DNA of 64,000 nt from Maniola hyperantus (taxonomy: Eukaryota > Arthropoda > Insecta > Lepidoptera > Nymphalidae). Below the pieces are notes generated by a model. The model did no database searches. It was given only the letters and a program-made list of their open reading frames with translations, and was not told where the DNA came from. This document shows positions 30,803 to 41,981 of this stretch, piece after piece. The stretch spans positions 2,170,001 through 2,234,000 of the forward strand of contig NC_048563.1 in NCBI RefSeq assembly GCF_902806685.2. Direction: 5' to 3'. The position numbers and the translations under genes are program-made. Positions within the stretch are counted from its first letter, which is position 1. Every line of letters begins with the position of its first letter.

Positions 30803-31626
30803 ATACTCTACTTTTCGTACCGTTTCGTAAACGTATTTTTAGAACATTAACTTATTTATAAAAATAAATTAAAATAAACTTAACGTTTACGTATTTGAAG
30901 AAAACAAAAACGCGGCAACTTCCTAGACCAATATTTTTTTGTCGGAAAAGCAAAGGCATCAAGCTCATACGGCCTCGTCGGTTTTCGTAATTTTATATAA
31001 TAATCATAACTGCATAATAAATGTGTATTCCTTTTTCAAAAAGATGTATAATGCTTTATATACAAACTCAATGGTGTAAACACAGATGTAGTTCAGTATA
31101 AATTTCGGTAAGTATTCCAAATTTAAATCACATTCTCCCCCTAGAGGATGACTGAAATTCAGTACAATTTTCTTTCCCTGTTTTAAACAGATTAAAAATG
31201 ACTATAGTTATGTTCGCTTTTTGTGGCATAGAATGTCACTTTTTTAAGCAAGTGGTACGAAAAATTAATTATTTTAAGTAAAAATAAATAAAATCATGAT
31301 TTTTTAAAAATATTCTTTATAATAATGAATTCTAGCCCCATAAAATACCATATACAAAAAATCACGACATTTTATTACTACAGTACATTGAATTCGGGAC
31401 TTTTTAAGGTGTTTTTAATTCACACTAATGCACTACATATAACAGGGGTCGTCAAAAATCACATCTTCTTGTTGTTAGTTCTAACGATAAATGATATTAT
31501 GAAACAATCTCTACGCCTTGACATAGTAATCGAGGTAACTACGTAAGGTCGCCGGAAAAAGATACGCAAAAAACACAAAAAATACACAAAAACACAATCC
31601 GCCAACACAATGAAGTTCATGTGACT
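30803..31626. other. AT-rich intron stretch with a copy of repeat X
   Basis: Repeat X at about 31283-31385 (TAGCCCCATAAAATACCATA, CATTTTATTACTACAGT). No gene. Confidence 0.4.
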
Positions 31627-31634
31627 GTGTGTAC

Positions 31635-32189
31635 TAGTGATGTAACGAATATTCGCATTCGCATATATTCGCATATTTTTGCATATTCGCATTCGCGAAA
31701 TTACCTACTGCGAATGTTTAGCGAATATATTAAATAAAAATTGATGTAATAGTTGGTTAATAAAACAAAATCCATTAATTTATTATGTTTTTAAATGTAA
31801 TAAAAAATAACTTAACTTCATAATCACATTATAAGTCTTCTCTTTATCATTTGGTAACGGGACTTCCGCCAAGGCCACCAAGCCATAGACAAATGGCGCC
31901 AAATCTAAATATATAAAAGGAAAAGGTGACTGACTGACTGATCTATCAACGCACAGCTCAAACTACAATTCTCTACTCAAACTAAATTTACATGCAGATA
32001 GCTATTACGACGTAGGCATCCGTTAAGAAAGGATTTTTAAAAATTCAACCCCTAAGGCGTTGAAATAGGGGTTTGAAATTTGTGTAGTCCACGCGGACGA
32101 AGTCGCGAGCATAAGCTAGTTTAAACAAAAACTGAATATTCGCGTTCGCATCAGCGAATGTCTAAAATATGACATTCGTTACATCACTA
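31635..32189. mobile_element. hAT-like MITE with 8-bp target duplication
   Basis: TAGTGATGTAACGAATATTC at the left, ATTCGTTACATCACTA at the right, flanked on both sides by GTGTGTAC (31627-31634 and 32190-32197). An 8-bp duplication is the hAT signature. It contains an H2 Helitron at 31914-32119. Confidence 0.85.
31914..32119 (+). mobile_element. H2 Helitron nested in the hAT-like MITE
   Basis: A|TCTAAATATATAAAAGG to GCGAGCATAAGCTAG|T: inserted between A and T without duplication, as Helitrons do. Confidence 0.85.
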
Positions 32190-32275
32190 GTGTGTACATA
32201 CCTAAATGGTTTAACCTTAGACTGTCTAGATTCATTTTTAGGGTTCCGTACCCGAAGTGTGGCAACGGGATCCTA

Positions 32276-32367
32276 GTACAGTACACGGCCGAAATGTAAT
32301 GTACATCGACCTTTAGAAGGAGTCATTCTAAAGGCCGATGTACATTACTTTCTGCTGCGTACTGTAC
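32276..32367. mobile_element. Short fold-back element
   Basis: ATGTAATGTACATCGACCTT and AAAGGCCGATGTACATTACT are inverses, with a CAGTACACGG.../...CGTACTG outer pair. Scraps of the same element lie near 11980 and 16410. Confidence 0.65.
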
Positions 32368-32552
32368 ACAGGTACATTTCGCAGTAGAACAAAAATCATA
32401 ATTATTATGCATTCGGTGTCAAGGTCCGTCCGTCCGTCCGTGTGAAGAAATTGTACGTGATCGACTTTTCATTATTGTTTGTACTTTGTAGAGTACACAT
32501 ACGGCCACTGAGCACTAGCTGTTATGTTACCCGCAATTTCGTCCGTTTAGTT

Positions 32553-32985
32553 TTTTGGGTTCCGTACCTCAAAAGGAAAACGAAACCCTTATAGGATCAC
32601 TTTGTTGTATGTCTGTCTGTCAAGAAACCTACAGGGTACTTCCCGTTGATCTAGAATCATGAAATTTGGCAGGTAGGTAGATCTTATAGCAGACATTCGG
32701 GGGAAAATCTGAAATCCGTGAATTTGTGGTTACATCACACAAAGAAAAATTAAATTGTGTTCATGAACAAATATTGCTATTTTCAACTTTCAAAGTAAGA
32801 CTACTATACCAAGTGGGGTATCATATTATGATAGGTCTTTACTTGTACATTCTAAAACAGATTTTTATTTCTTTTTATTCATCATAGTTTTTGAGTTATC
32901 GTGAAAAATGTCGAAAAAATACGACTGTAGTACGGAACCCTCTTTGCGCGAGCCTGACTCGCACTTGGCCGTTTTTTTTAATATT
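32553..32985 (+). mobile_element. A1 element, full length
   Basis: GGTTCCGTACCTCAAAAGG hairpin to CTGACTCGCACTTGGCCG. Confidence 0.85.
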
Positions 32986-33069
32986 AGGTCTTCACATATG
33001 AAATTGGCATTTTGTCGTACTGGCCACTTTGATGTCAAATATCTACATAATAGTGTGTGTGTGTGTGTT

Positions 33070-33362
33070 GTTAGGACGTCCGCCTTCTAATCGGAGGTCG
33101 GGGATTCGATCCCGGGCACGCACCTCTAACATTTCGGAGTTATGTGCGTTTTAATTAATTAAATGTCACTTGCTTTAACGGTGAAGGAAAACATCGTGAG
33201 GAAACCTGCATGCCTGAGAGTTCTCCATAATGTTCTCAAAGGTATATGTGAAGTCTACCAATCCGCACATGGCCAGCGTGATAGACTATGGCCAAAACCC
33301 TTCTGACTCTGAGAGGTGACTTGTGCTCTGTAGTGAGCCGGCGATGGGTTGATTATGATAAT
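33070..33362 (+). mobile_element. SINE-1
   Basis: TTAGGACGTCCGCCTTCTAA, GGATTCGATCCCGGG (B box), full body to GGCGATGGGTTGATTATG. Begins after (TG)n at 33053; the first head bases are missing. Confidence 0.8.
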
Positions 33363-33600
33363 ACCTCAAAATGTTTTGAAAAACCTAAGTTTTTCCACTC
33401 CAAATCAAAACTGTTTTTTTTAGTGTTATGTGTACCAAATGTGTTGAGTGTTTATGTGTGACATAATAACTACGCAACCATGATGAGTGATCACTTAGTA
33501 GCGAATGTGACTTATTACGGTAAGTTTAATTTCACTAGTTAACCCACCCCGGCTTCGCTCGGGCGCTTATACGATCACTATGTGGTATGTCTGTCCATCA

Positions 33601-33755
33601 AGGTTCCGTACCTCAAACGGAAAAAAGGAACCCTTAGGATCATTTTTTTGTCTGTCTGTCCGTCTGTCCGTCGTGTCTGTCAAGAAAACCGATAGGGTAC
33701 TTCCAGTTGACCTAGAATCCATAGAACCATGAAATTTGGTAGGTAAGTAGGCATC
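33601..33755 (+). mobile_element. A1 5' part
   Basis: GGTTCCGTACCTCAAACGG to GAAATTTGGTAGGTAAGTAG. Confidence 0.75.
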
Positions 33756-34231
33756 GATATAAATGATAAGATAATGGTCAAGCGAACAAAATTTTTCACG
33801 GTTTTGGAACCAAATAAATCAGCGCCACCTCTTAGATACTAATGAACGACCCGTTTGAAATCCAGACGTCACTGAGGTTGCATTGGTGCTAAATAAACAT
33901 TTTAGGACCAATGAGTCGGTGCCATTTTGCTTGTTCAATGGACCTGTCCTTACTAAGTAATATACAGGGTTACAGGAAAAGAGGACACGATCCCGTTAAG
34001 GGGTTGTTGGGAACTAAAAATAAGTCTTAAATAATAGTCGGTTGACCGAATCCAGGTCATCTAGGGCTGACCTGACCCACTTGTGCGGTGCCATGGCAAC
34101 GGCGGCCATGTTGCGGTAACCACGGCAACGCGCAGGCGCCCAACAGCCTGTGCTTTAAGGCGTGGTGATAAGAAATGATAACAATAGCTTGTGAGACTTG
34201 TGAGATGAGTGGATGACATTTTTTATCGATG
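33756..34231. other. Non-coding stretch with possible transposon debris
   Basis: TGGTCAAGCGAACAAAATTT near 33775 and CATTTTGCTTGTTCAATGGA near 33932 look like a worn inverted pair. TATACAGGGTTACAGG at 33961 resembles a transposon terminus. Confidence 0.35.
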
Positions 34232-34358
34232 ACTAGCTTGTGCCCGAGACTTCGTCCGGGTGGATTACACAAATTTTAAGCCCCTATTTAAACCTCTTAG
34301 GGGTTGAACTTTCAAAAATCCTTTCGTAGCTGATGTCTACGTCATAATACCTAGCGAA
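34232..34358 (-). mobile_element. H2 Helitron 3' half
   Basis: GACTAGCTTGTGCCCGAGAC to GATGTCTACGTCATAATACC. Confidence 0.65.
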
Positions 34359-34443
34359 TTGCATGACAAGACAAGACCGACCATTTCAAGGCCCAGAAAT
34401 TGATGAAGTTCCAAATCAGTGTGATTTGTTAGCTATACATTTC

Positions 34444-34812
34444 CTTAAGACCAGCCACACACGGACAGTTTGAAGCAGTCAGGATGGACTGCTTCAAGCT
34501 GCGACTGCGTGTTGAACTACAGACTTCTACGTACGTACATACACGAACCGCTCAAGCAGTTGCAACTGCTTCGGGCGGTTGGGCGGTCAAGCAGTCGCCA
34601 GGCATACACTGACTGCTCGAGCTGTCGACTGCTCTCGCGCAGTTACCTTCGCCCGCGCTCCTCATACCACGTCGCGCACGGTTCCCGCCTGCATTGAAAT
34701 TGCTTGAAGCTTGAAGCTGCCATCGAGCAGTTAAGTTGACTCTGACTGCAAAAGCGGTCCGTGTATGTTGAACTGGCTAACCGCTCGAGCAGTCCGTGTA
34801 TGGCCGGCCTTA
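34444..34812. mobile_element. MITE built of AAGCAGTC / GAGCAGT repeats
   Basis: TAAGACCAGCCACACACGGA at the left, TCCGTGTATGGCCGGCCTTA at the right (imperfect inverses). The interior contains ten or more AAGCAGT, GAGCAGT or ACTGCTT motifs on both strands. GC-richer than its surroundings. Confidence 0.7.
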
Positions 34813-34989
34813 GACTGCTTGAATTTCAGTGTTATCAAATCCATGGTAGGTTGTGTTAGATCATGTGTTATTTGAACAATATTTTTGCATTAATCAATCA
34901 AGTAATAATAATTAGACGACTAGTGAACGACTAGTGACCCGTGCTCAGTAGTGTACCGGCGATGGGTTGAGATGACGATGATGATTCAA

Positions 34990-35109
34990 CCATGAAATGA
35001 CATAATTTTGACGTCAGCCGAAATAAAAATATACCATCAGCTCGAAACTTCAGTCTAGTGCTGACGTCACTAAAATGGCGGCCACGCGCATTAGGAATTT
35101 GCGGGACTT
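34990..35109. mobile_element. MITE carrying TGACGTCA sites (copy 2, truncated)
   Basis: TTTTGACGTCAGCCGAAATA, GTGCTGACGTCACTAAAATG, GCGGCC and the terminal AATTTGCGGGACTTA. The left end is lost. Confidence 0.7.
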
Positions 35110-35386
35110 AGGTATAGGTAGGCATAGACTATAGTCTATTATGCAAGTAGCTTAGTAGTTATAACTGTTGTAGGTATACCACAACGAAACGTGGGTAGGT
35201 AGGTATAGACTATAGTCTATTTACTAGACCGGATATAGGAATTAGGTAATTGACTAGGGGAACTATTTGATGTGTTTTTCCGGTTACTATCATTGAACTA
35301 TCTAAATTGTTAAGCTGCGTGTCCATAAAGCTTAAAGCTGAGTGTCCGCTGGCAATAATATTTGCAGAAGTCGCATGACAACCCCT

Positions 35387-35729
35387 GTACTAGTAAACGC
35401 TGTAATACCCGTATCACCTTGTGGTAAGTGGTATTAACCTTTATTATATCACCTGGTGGTAAGTGATGATGCAGTTTAAGATGGAAGCGGGCCAACCTGG
35501 AAGGGGTATGGTAGTTTTTATTAAACCCAAAACCCTTTGGTTTCTTACACGGCATCGTAACGGAACGCCAAATCGCTTGGCGGCACCATTTTGCCGATAG
35601 AGTAACTAGCCACGGCCGAAGCCTCCCACCAGGCCAGACCAGAAATTTAAAAAATTATAAAATTTTATTCGAACTTGGGATCTCCCACTAATAAGACAAC
35701 AGCGCTTACCACTGCACCAGGGAGGTCGT
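35387..35729 (-). mobile_element. SINE-3, near complete
   Basis: Body GGTAAGTGATGATGCAGTTT, GGTTTCTTACACGGCATCGT, CACGGCCGAAGCCTCCCACC; head GGGATCTCCCACTAATAAGA, CACTGCACCAGGGAGGTCGT. tRNA-like head plus LINE-like body. Confidence 0.75.
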
Positions 35730-36138
35730 CACTATAGTGAGCGAATTGGTTTGGAAATTCCACGTCTTTGCCCGAAATCCCAAAATATACAAATTTTCAT
35801 CAGAAAAAATCAAGATCAGTCAGTCAGTCAGGACTGGTCTTTTCATATGACCTATAGATGAACCAAACTTGACCTAGGCACTAAGTAGATACCTTAAGTG
35901 ATATACTAGGTCCTTAGAGGTAGATCTGACATAATCTTGATGGCTTTAAAAAATCTATTTGAAAGTAGGTAGATAAATTCAAGGCAATAAAGCATCAAAC
36001 AGTATGGAAAATAAGCTAACTAATAACAATGAAACTCTTTGTCTCTCTGATTGTCGTATGACCTAGATCTAGACGCAATATTGTACCTACTTAGGCTAGA
36101 TTTTTCTTTCACGATTGAAGCGATCATAGCCTGTGATG

Positions 36139-36383
36139 CTTCGACGAGGGAAACCTGCATCCTTGAGAGTTCTCCATAATATTTTCACGTGTGTCTGTCA
36201 ATCCGCACTTAACCAGCAAGGCAGACTATGGCCTATTCTCACTCGTATTCGGTTCGTTTTCGTGATTCGTGAAAATACGATTCGAAGTGGTCGTACGCTT
36301 GTGCACTCATTCGATTCGTGATTTGACGGATTCGTCAAACGAATTTTACGAATTAGTGCACAAACACCCTGAGAGGAGACCCG
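36139..36383 (+). mobile_element. SINE-1 tail split by a MITE
   Basis: GGGAAACCTGCATCCTTGAG to CTATTCTCACTC, interrupted by the MITE at 36238-36368, then CCTGAGAGGAGACCC. Confidence 0.65.
36238..36368. mobile_element. MITE ACTCATTCG (copy 2)
   Basis: GTATTCGGTTCGTTTTCGTG, GTGCACTCATTCGATTCGTG, GAATTAGTGCACAAACACC. Sits inside a SINE-1 tail. Confidence 0.65.
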
Positions 36384-36524
36384 CGAGGTGATTACATAAA
36401 ACGTTGCAGTAGCGACAGCAACGCGATAGCAGTAGCAATGCGACAGTTCATTTGCTGTCTCTCTTCTTCTTATTTTGCTTTGTGGCTATTGCTGTCTCTC
36501 TCAAGCCGGACGTTTGACAGCAAT

Positions 36525-36577
36525 GGTCGAATCTATAAGGGTTCCGTTTTTTGCCATTTGGCTACGGAACCCTAATG
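36525..36577 (-). mobile_element. GGTTCCG hairpin element (copy 2)
   Basis: AATCTATAAGGGTTCCG and CTACGGAACCCTAA enclose TTTTTTGCCATTTGG, as at 640-690. Confidence 0.6.
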
Positions 36578-36810
36578 ATATGCACAGATGAACTTTAGGG
36601 TGGGTAAGTAATAAGCGTCAAGCCATGGAAAATAAGCCAATAATGATGAAACTACATCATTTAAGATAGTTACTGTTCACGGTTACGTGTAACCGTTACA
36701 AGGCGACGCCTGTTACGCACTGTGATTGTCGTGTGACCTAGATCCAGACACATTGTATCTACCTGGGCTAGATTTTTCTTATCTCTACAAACTAAAGACT
36801 GAAACAAAAC

Positions 36811-36903
36811 CATCATCATCATGACCAACCCATCACCGGGCCATTACAGAGCACGGGTCTCCTCTCTTGAGAAGAGTTTGGTCATAGTCCACCACGCTGA
36901 CCG
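36811..36903 (-). mobile_element. SINE-1 tail (reverse)
   Basis: (ATC)n, CCAACCCATCACCGGGCC, GAGCACGGGTCTCCTCTC. Confidence 0.6.
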
Positions 36904-36916
36904 TCTTGGACCGCGG

Positions 36917-37192
36917 GTCTTGGACTGTAGTAATAAAATGATGTGATTTTTTGTATAGTGGTAGTTTATGGGGCTAGAATTGGGGGGTTGAGCCTCAATA
37001 GGTCAACCGGTATGGGAGTGGACTGAAAACCGAAAGGTCGCGACGGTTCAAATCCCGCCCGTTGCACTATTGTCGTACCTACTCCTAGCACAAGCCTGAC
37101 GCTTAATTGGAGAGGAAAGGGGAATATTAGTCATTTAATATGGCTAATATTCTTTAAAAAAAAAAACATTATTAAAGAGAATAATTTAAAAA
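36917..37192. mobile_element. Repeat X interrupted by SINE-2
   Basis: X runs from TGTAGTAATAAAATGATGTG to TATGGGGCTAGAATT, then SINE-2 (36990-37170, + strand, GCCTCAATAGGTCAACCGG to an A tail), then CATTATTAAAGAGAATAAT of X. Confidence 0.65.
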
Positions 37193-37575
37193 AAAACCGG
37201 CCAAGTGCGAGTCGACTCGCCCGATGGGACTCGTCTTCTCGTACGTCGTCTTCGGTACTTCTCGTTGACCTAGAATCATGAAATTTGGCAGGTAGGTAGG
37301 TCATATAGCAGACAGGGGAAAAATCTGAAAACCGTGAATTGGTGGTTAAATCGCACAAAAAAATTGTGGTCATGAACTAATAATTAGTATTTTCAATATT
37401 TGAAGTAAGATAACTATATCAAGTGGGGTATCATAAGAAAGAACTTTACCTGTACATTATAAAACAGATTTTTATTTATTTTTAGGCATAATAGTTTTTG
37501 AATTATCCTGCAAAATGTCGAAAAAATACGACAACGGAACCCTCGGAGTGCGAGCGTGACTTGCACTTGGTCGGT
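37193..37575 (+). mobile_element. A1 element with rearranged 5' end
   Basis: Starts with an inverted piece of the A1 3' end (AACCGGCCAAGTGCGAGTC) and continues on the + strand from GGTACTTCTCGTTGACCTAG to CTTGCACTTGGTCGG. The GGTTCCG hairpin is absent. Confidence 0.75.
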
Positions 37576-37609
37576 TTTTTTAGGCTAGATTTTTCTTTTC
37601 TCTGTAGAA

Positions 37610-38218
37610 AAAAGTGTGGGAAAGTCATTTGTGGGAATGGGTGTAATATTTTATAATAAAATCCCACAAACAATTTTAGACTTGCCTTTACACAAGTTTA
37701 AAAAATCTATTAAAAGTATGCTCTTAAAAAACATATTTTATACAGCGGAAGACTACGTAAATGATAAGAAAGCTTGGATTTGACTCGCTCCAGCAATGCA
37801 CGGGGCTGCAATTGCTTGTACAGTATGGTATAATAATATTGTAAATTGATCACTTGAAAAGAGCAACCGCCGAGTTTCTTGCTGGTTCTTCTCGGTAGGA
37901 CCAGCATTCCGAACCAGTGGTAAATTAAACTAGTTAACGGTTCAAAAGCACTTGTAATAAGTCTACTTGAATAAAATATATTCTTTTTTTTTATTTTATT
38001 TTTATTGGTCACGTAAATTTCAATAATACATTTTAAAATAAACAGTTCGCCATCCTCTAGAAACTGTTGAAGTTTATGTGAGGATGGCGAGTTCGCGTTA
38101 TACAAAATATAGGTAAAAAAAAAACTGTTATATAAATAAAAGCTGTTAGTTAATGCATATTTGTACATATATATATTTGTATATATAATATTCTATTCTA
38201 TTCTATTCTAAAAAACGC
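37610..38218 (+). mobile_element. LINE-F 3' end (CR1-like)
   Basis: Reads VGKSFVGMGVIFYNKIPQTI, LDLPLHKFKKSIKSMLLKNI, FYTAEDYVNDKKAWI then stop; 3' UTR with TCTTGCTGGTTCTTCTCGGT. Ends in (ATTCT)n at 38192-38215. A ~200-bp AT-rich insert lies at about 37985-38190. Confidence 0.8.
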
Positions 38219-38403
38219 TTCGTCATCATCATCACCATCATTATTAACGGATAGACGTCACAGGTTACGTAAAACGTGAACGTTTATAGAGTTAGCAGAG
38301 TTTTGGGCGGCGATGGTGCAAGTTTTATGGCATCGCCCCATATTGTCCCGTGACGAAACTGTTACAATGTCGTTGAACCCCCCACGTGGTTGCTGCGCGG
38401 TAC

Positions 38404-38640
38404 GCATGCGCAAGATAGCCCTTGACTGCAATCTCATCTCACCTGGTAGTAAGTGATGATGCAGTCTAAGATGGAAGCGGGTCTAACCTGGAAGAGGTAT
38501 GGCAGTTTTTATAAAACCTATGCCCCTTTGGTTTCTACACGGCATCGTACCGGAACACTAAATCGCTTGGCGGCACGGCTTTGCCGGTAGGGTAGTAACT
38601 AGCCACGGCCGAAGCCTCCCACCAGACCAGGCCAAAAATC
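38404..38640 (-). mobile_element. SINE-3 body
   Basis: TTGACTGCAATCTCATCTCA, CACGGCATCGTACCGGAACA, CACGGCCGAAGCCTCCCACC. An H1 Helitron end follows to about 38705. Confidence 0.7.
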
Positions 38641-38737
38641 AAGTCGATTGGTTGTTTAGTTCGGGCGTGAAGGAAGGACAAACAAACAAACACACTTTCG
38701 CATTTAGAAATAAAAAATATTAGAAGAGATTTACTGT

Positions 38738-39177
38738 TTTTAGGGTTCCGTACCACAAAAGGAAAAACGGAACCCTTACTTTCACTTCACTTTGTTGTCT
38801 GTCGGTCTGTCCATCTGTCTGTCGGTCAAGAAACCTACAGGGTACTTCCCGTTGACTTAGAATCATGAAATTTGGCAGGTATGTAGGTCTTATAGCAGGC
38901 ATTATAGGAAAATTTGAAAACCGTGAATTTGTGGTTACATCACAAGAAAAAAATTAAAATGTTTTCATGCACTAATAATTAGTATTTTCAATTTTTGAAG
39001 TAAGATAACTATATCAAGTGGGGTATCATATGAAAGGTCTTCACCTGTGCATTCTAAAACATTTTTATTTATTTTTATGTGTCATAGTTTTTGAATTATC
39101 GTTCAAAATGTCGAATAATACGACTGTACTACGGAACCCTCGGTGCGCGAGCCTGACTCGCACTTGGCCGGTTTTTT
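38738..39177 (+). mobile_element. A1 element, full length
   Basis: GGTTCCGTACCACAAAAGG hairpin to CTGACTCGCACTTGGCCGG. Confidence 0.85.
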
Positions 39178-39510
39178 ACTATGTTATAACAATGTAAAAA
39201 GTGAATTAAAAAAATTACATGCATATTTCGTATTGTCTATCCCTTTCATAACGCTTCCTAAAGGATAGCACTAGATTTAGATCTATATATTTAGTTTAGT
39301 TTAGAGGTTGTCTACACCAGAATTATAGACTTTATTTTTAAAAATGCTTAAGAATTTTCTCTGACGATGATTTTCTTTTTCGCTAAAGCACTGCCCATAA
39401 AGACGTCTTGACGACTTGGGATCTAGAATCCAGACCATTTCTAGACTTGGCTATCTCATAGTGTCAAAGTGTAAGCTAGACGATTTCTAGTTTTATATAT
39501 TTTACTACGC
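39178..39510. other. AT-rich intron stretch, no gene seen
   Basis: CTAGA-rich sequence without a recognised family. Confidence 0.35.
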
Positions 39511-39693
39511 TTAGAAGCTGTGATAGCCTAGTGGTTAGGACGTCTGCCTTCTAATCGGAGGTCGGGAGTTCGATCCCGGGCACGCACCTCTAACTTTTTG
39601 CTTGTTTTAACGGTGAAGGAAAACATCGTGAGGAAACCTGCATACCTGAGAGTTCTCCATAAAGTTCTCGAAAGTGTGTGTAGTGTGTCAATC
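39511..39693 (+). mobile_element. SINE-1, 3' truncated
   Basis: GCTGTGATAGCCTAGTGGTT, GAGTTCGATCCCGGG, body to GAAAGTGTGTGTAGTGTGTC. Confidence 0.8.
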
Positions 39694-39701
39694 AGTAATT
39701 A

Positions 39702-39830
39702 ATAGAATATAATAGAATGTATTTTTATTCAAGTAAACTTTTACAAGTGCTTTTGAATCGTCAAATGATTAGTTTAAATTACCACTGGTTCGGAATGCCG
39801 TTCCTACCAACCAGCAAGAAACTCGGCGGT
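39702..39830 (-). mobile_element. LINE-F 3' tail (reverse)
   Basis: (AATAG)n, TTATTCAAGTAAACTTTTAC, CACTGGTTCGGAATGCCGTT. Confidence 0.65.
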
Positions 39831-40511
39831 ACCTCGTAAAGGGAACGTCACCGTATCGCCTTTCGCCTCGCCGTCAACCAGGCGTACAACCTAATGTTAA
39901 AGCCTCAGTACAAGGACTATTAGAAGTAGCCCTATTGTGACACTTACTGTTAGAGCGAGATAGCTAAATGCATTTAAGCTCTTATTAGAACGTGACAAAA
40001 TGATTATGTTTTGTCCTTATCACCGTGGCCACTTTTTCTTGTTTGCCAAAATGTATTTGTACGTGAGTATTTGGCAAACAACGTGAAGTGTAGAAGGAAT
40101 GACATTTCACAAGTGAGAAAATCTGCTTGAGCGAGAGGGACTGAGGGGGCCACGCTAGTTGCAAATCTGGACATATCTGTGGTTAAAGCGGATCACGCAC
40201 CGTGTGAAGTCAGTATATATGTTAGACACATATATAACAAAACTAGACGAACCGCGATTCTGCAGGAAGTAACTTGTTAGCTCAACCTACCTGCTCTATC
40301 GTCAGCTGAAAACAATTCATCTGTTTATATTTTAAACCTCTAGAGAGAGAGCCAGCGCGTGCCAGACCTTCGTTATTTTATAAACGTTGAGAGTTTATCT
40401 GCGTATTGTCCCTAACTAACACAGGGAGGAACGATCAGAGACTATGAAGTTTTGATCATGGTGGCTTTGGGAATTATAAATAGAATCGGGTGTAAAAATC
40501 TTACGTCAAAG
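39831..40511. other. Intron stretch without gene
   Basis: Only a short hairpin (GTTTGCCAAAATG / TATTTGGCAAAC, 40050-40080) stands out. Confidence 0.35.
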
Positions 40512-40681
40512 TAGGTATGAAGAATGCGAAAGTGTGTTTGTTTGTTAGTTTGTTTGTCTATCAATCACGTCGCAACGGAGCAACGGATTGACGTGATTTT
40601 TTGCATGGGTATAGATAAAGACCTGGAGAGTGACATAGGCTAAACCTAAATCCACGCGTACAAAGTCGCGGGCATCAGCTA
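40512..40681 (+). mobile_element. H1 Helitron, internally deleted
   Basis: GAATGCGAAAGTGTGTTTGT to GTCGCGGGCATCAGCTAG. The segment AGTTCCCACGGG is missing. Confidence 0.7.
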
Positions 40682-40696
40682 GTTTTTTATATTTTT

Positions 40697-41127
40697 AGAG
40701 TTCCGTACTTCAAAAGGAAAAACGGAACCCTTATAGGATCACTTTGTTGTCTGTCTGTCTGTCTGTCTGTCAAGAAACCTACAGGGTACTTCCCGTTGAC
40801 CTAGAATCATGAAATTTGGCAGGTAGGTAGATCTTATAGCTGACATTTGGGGAAAAATCTGAAAACCGTGAATTTAGGGTTAGATCACACAAAAAAAATT
40901 AAATTGTGGTCATGAACTAATAATTAGTATTTTCAACTTTGGAAGTGAGTGACTATATCAAGTGGGGTATCATATGAAAGGTCTTCACCTGTACATTCTA
41001 AAACAGATTTTTATTTATTTTTATGCGTCATAGTTTTTGAATTATCGTGCAAAACGTCGAAAAAATACGACTGTAGGACGGAACCCTCATTGCGCGAGCC
41101 TGACTCGCACTTGGCCGGTTTTTTCAA
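40697..41127 (+). mobile_element. A1 element, full length (reference copy)
   Basis: Hairpin GTTCCGTACTTCAAAAGG.../...CGGAACCCTTATAGGATCAC, (TGTC)n, AATCATGAAATTTGGCAGGT, ATTATCGTGCAAAACGTCG, 3' end CTGACTCGCACTTGGCCGG and T run. I cannot place it in a named superfamily. Confidence 0.85.
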
Positions 41128-41311
41128 TATGGAGGTGGGCGTTAACATAACTATAACACAGTTTCTAACTAAAGCAGTTGTTACCGTTCTTTACTTTTAA
41201 GGCAATCATTGTAAATTGCCCATAAATGATCATTTCGAGGGCGTATATTTTTTGCAAATATAAATTTTTTTGTGATATGTTTTTTTTTAGTTTTTTTCTG
41301 TATGTATATCT

Positions 41312-41531
41312 TCTAAATATATAAAACGAAAAGGTGACTGACTGACTGAATGATCTATCAACGCACAGCTCAAACTACTGGACCGATCGGGCTGAAATTT
41401 GGCATGCAGATAGCTATGATGACGTAGACATCCGCTAAGAAAGGATTTTTGAAAATTCAACCCCTAAGAGGGTGAAATAGGGGCTTGAAATTTGTGTAGT
41501 CCACGCGGACGAAGTCGCGAGCATAAGCTAG
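41312..41531 (+). mobile_element. H2 Helitron, near complete
   Basis: TCTAAATATATAAAACG to CGAGCATAAGCTAG followed by T; hairpin CCACGCGGACGAAGTCGCG. Confidence 0.85.
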
Positions 41532-41596
41532 TACTATATATAAAGTTATCATTGTAAAATGAAAAATAAAGATTTTTTTTCATATTTCATTTTCAT

Positions 41597-41644
41597 CTCT
41601 CAGGCATGCAGGTTTCCTTAAGATGTTTTCCTTTACCGTCAAAG
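41597..41644 (-). mobile_element. SINE-1 scrap
   Basis: CTCTCAGGCATGCAGGTTTC, ATGTTTTCCTTTACCGTCAA. Confidence 0.5.
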
Positions 41645-41981
41645 CCAGTTATATTAGTTATTGTGATAACATGGGTCACCACCCTCAGCGATGAGGAATA
41701 CTACGCAAAGAGAAAACGCTCTACGTTACTATTAACGTGGGTATTGATTTTCTCACCGTGTGACCTACTCACGCGTTATAGCTTTGACGTAGGTGTAACT
41801 TATGCCTTTAACCGACTTAAGGGTGCGTTTCCACTGACGCGAAGCTGGGCGGAGTGAAGCGGAGCGGACCGTGAATTGGGATGATGATGTCAAAAATAAA
41901 TTACTTCTTCTTCGTCATCATCATCATCATCATCATCATCAACCAATAGACGTTAGAGACCGCAGAGACGTTAGCTCGCTA
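41645..41981. other. Stretch with a (CATCAT)n microsatellite
   Basis: 41914-41942 is (ATC)n. AAGGGTGCGTTTCCACTGAC near 41820 resembles a transposon end. No gene. Confidence 0.35.
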
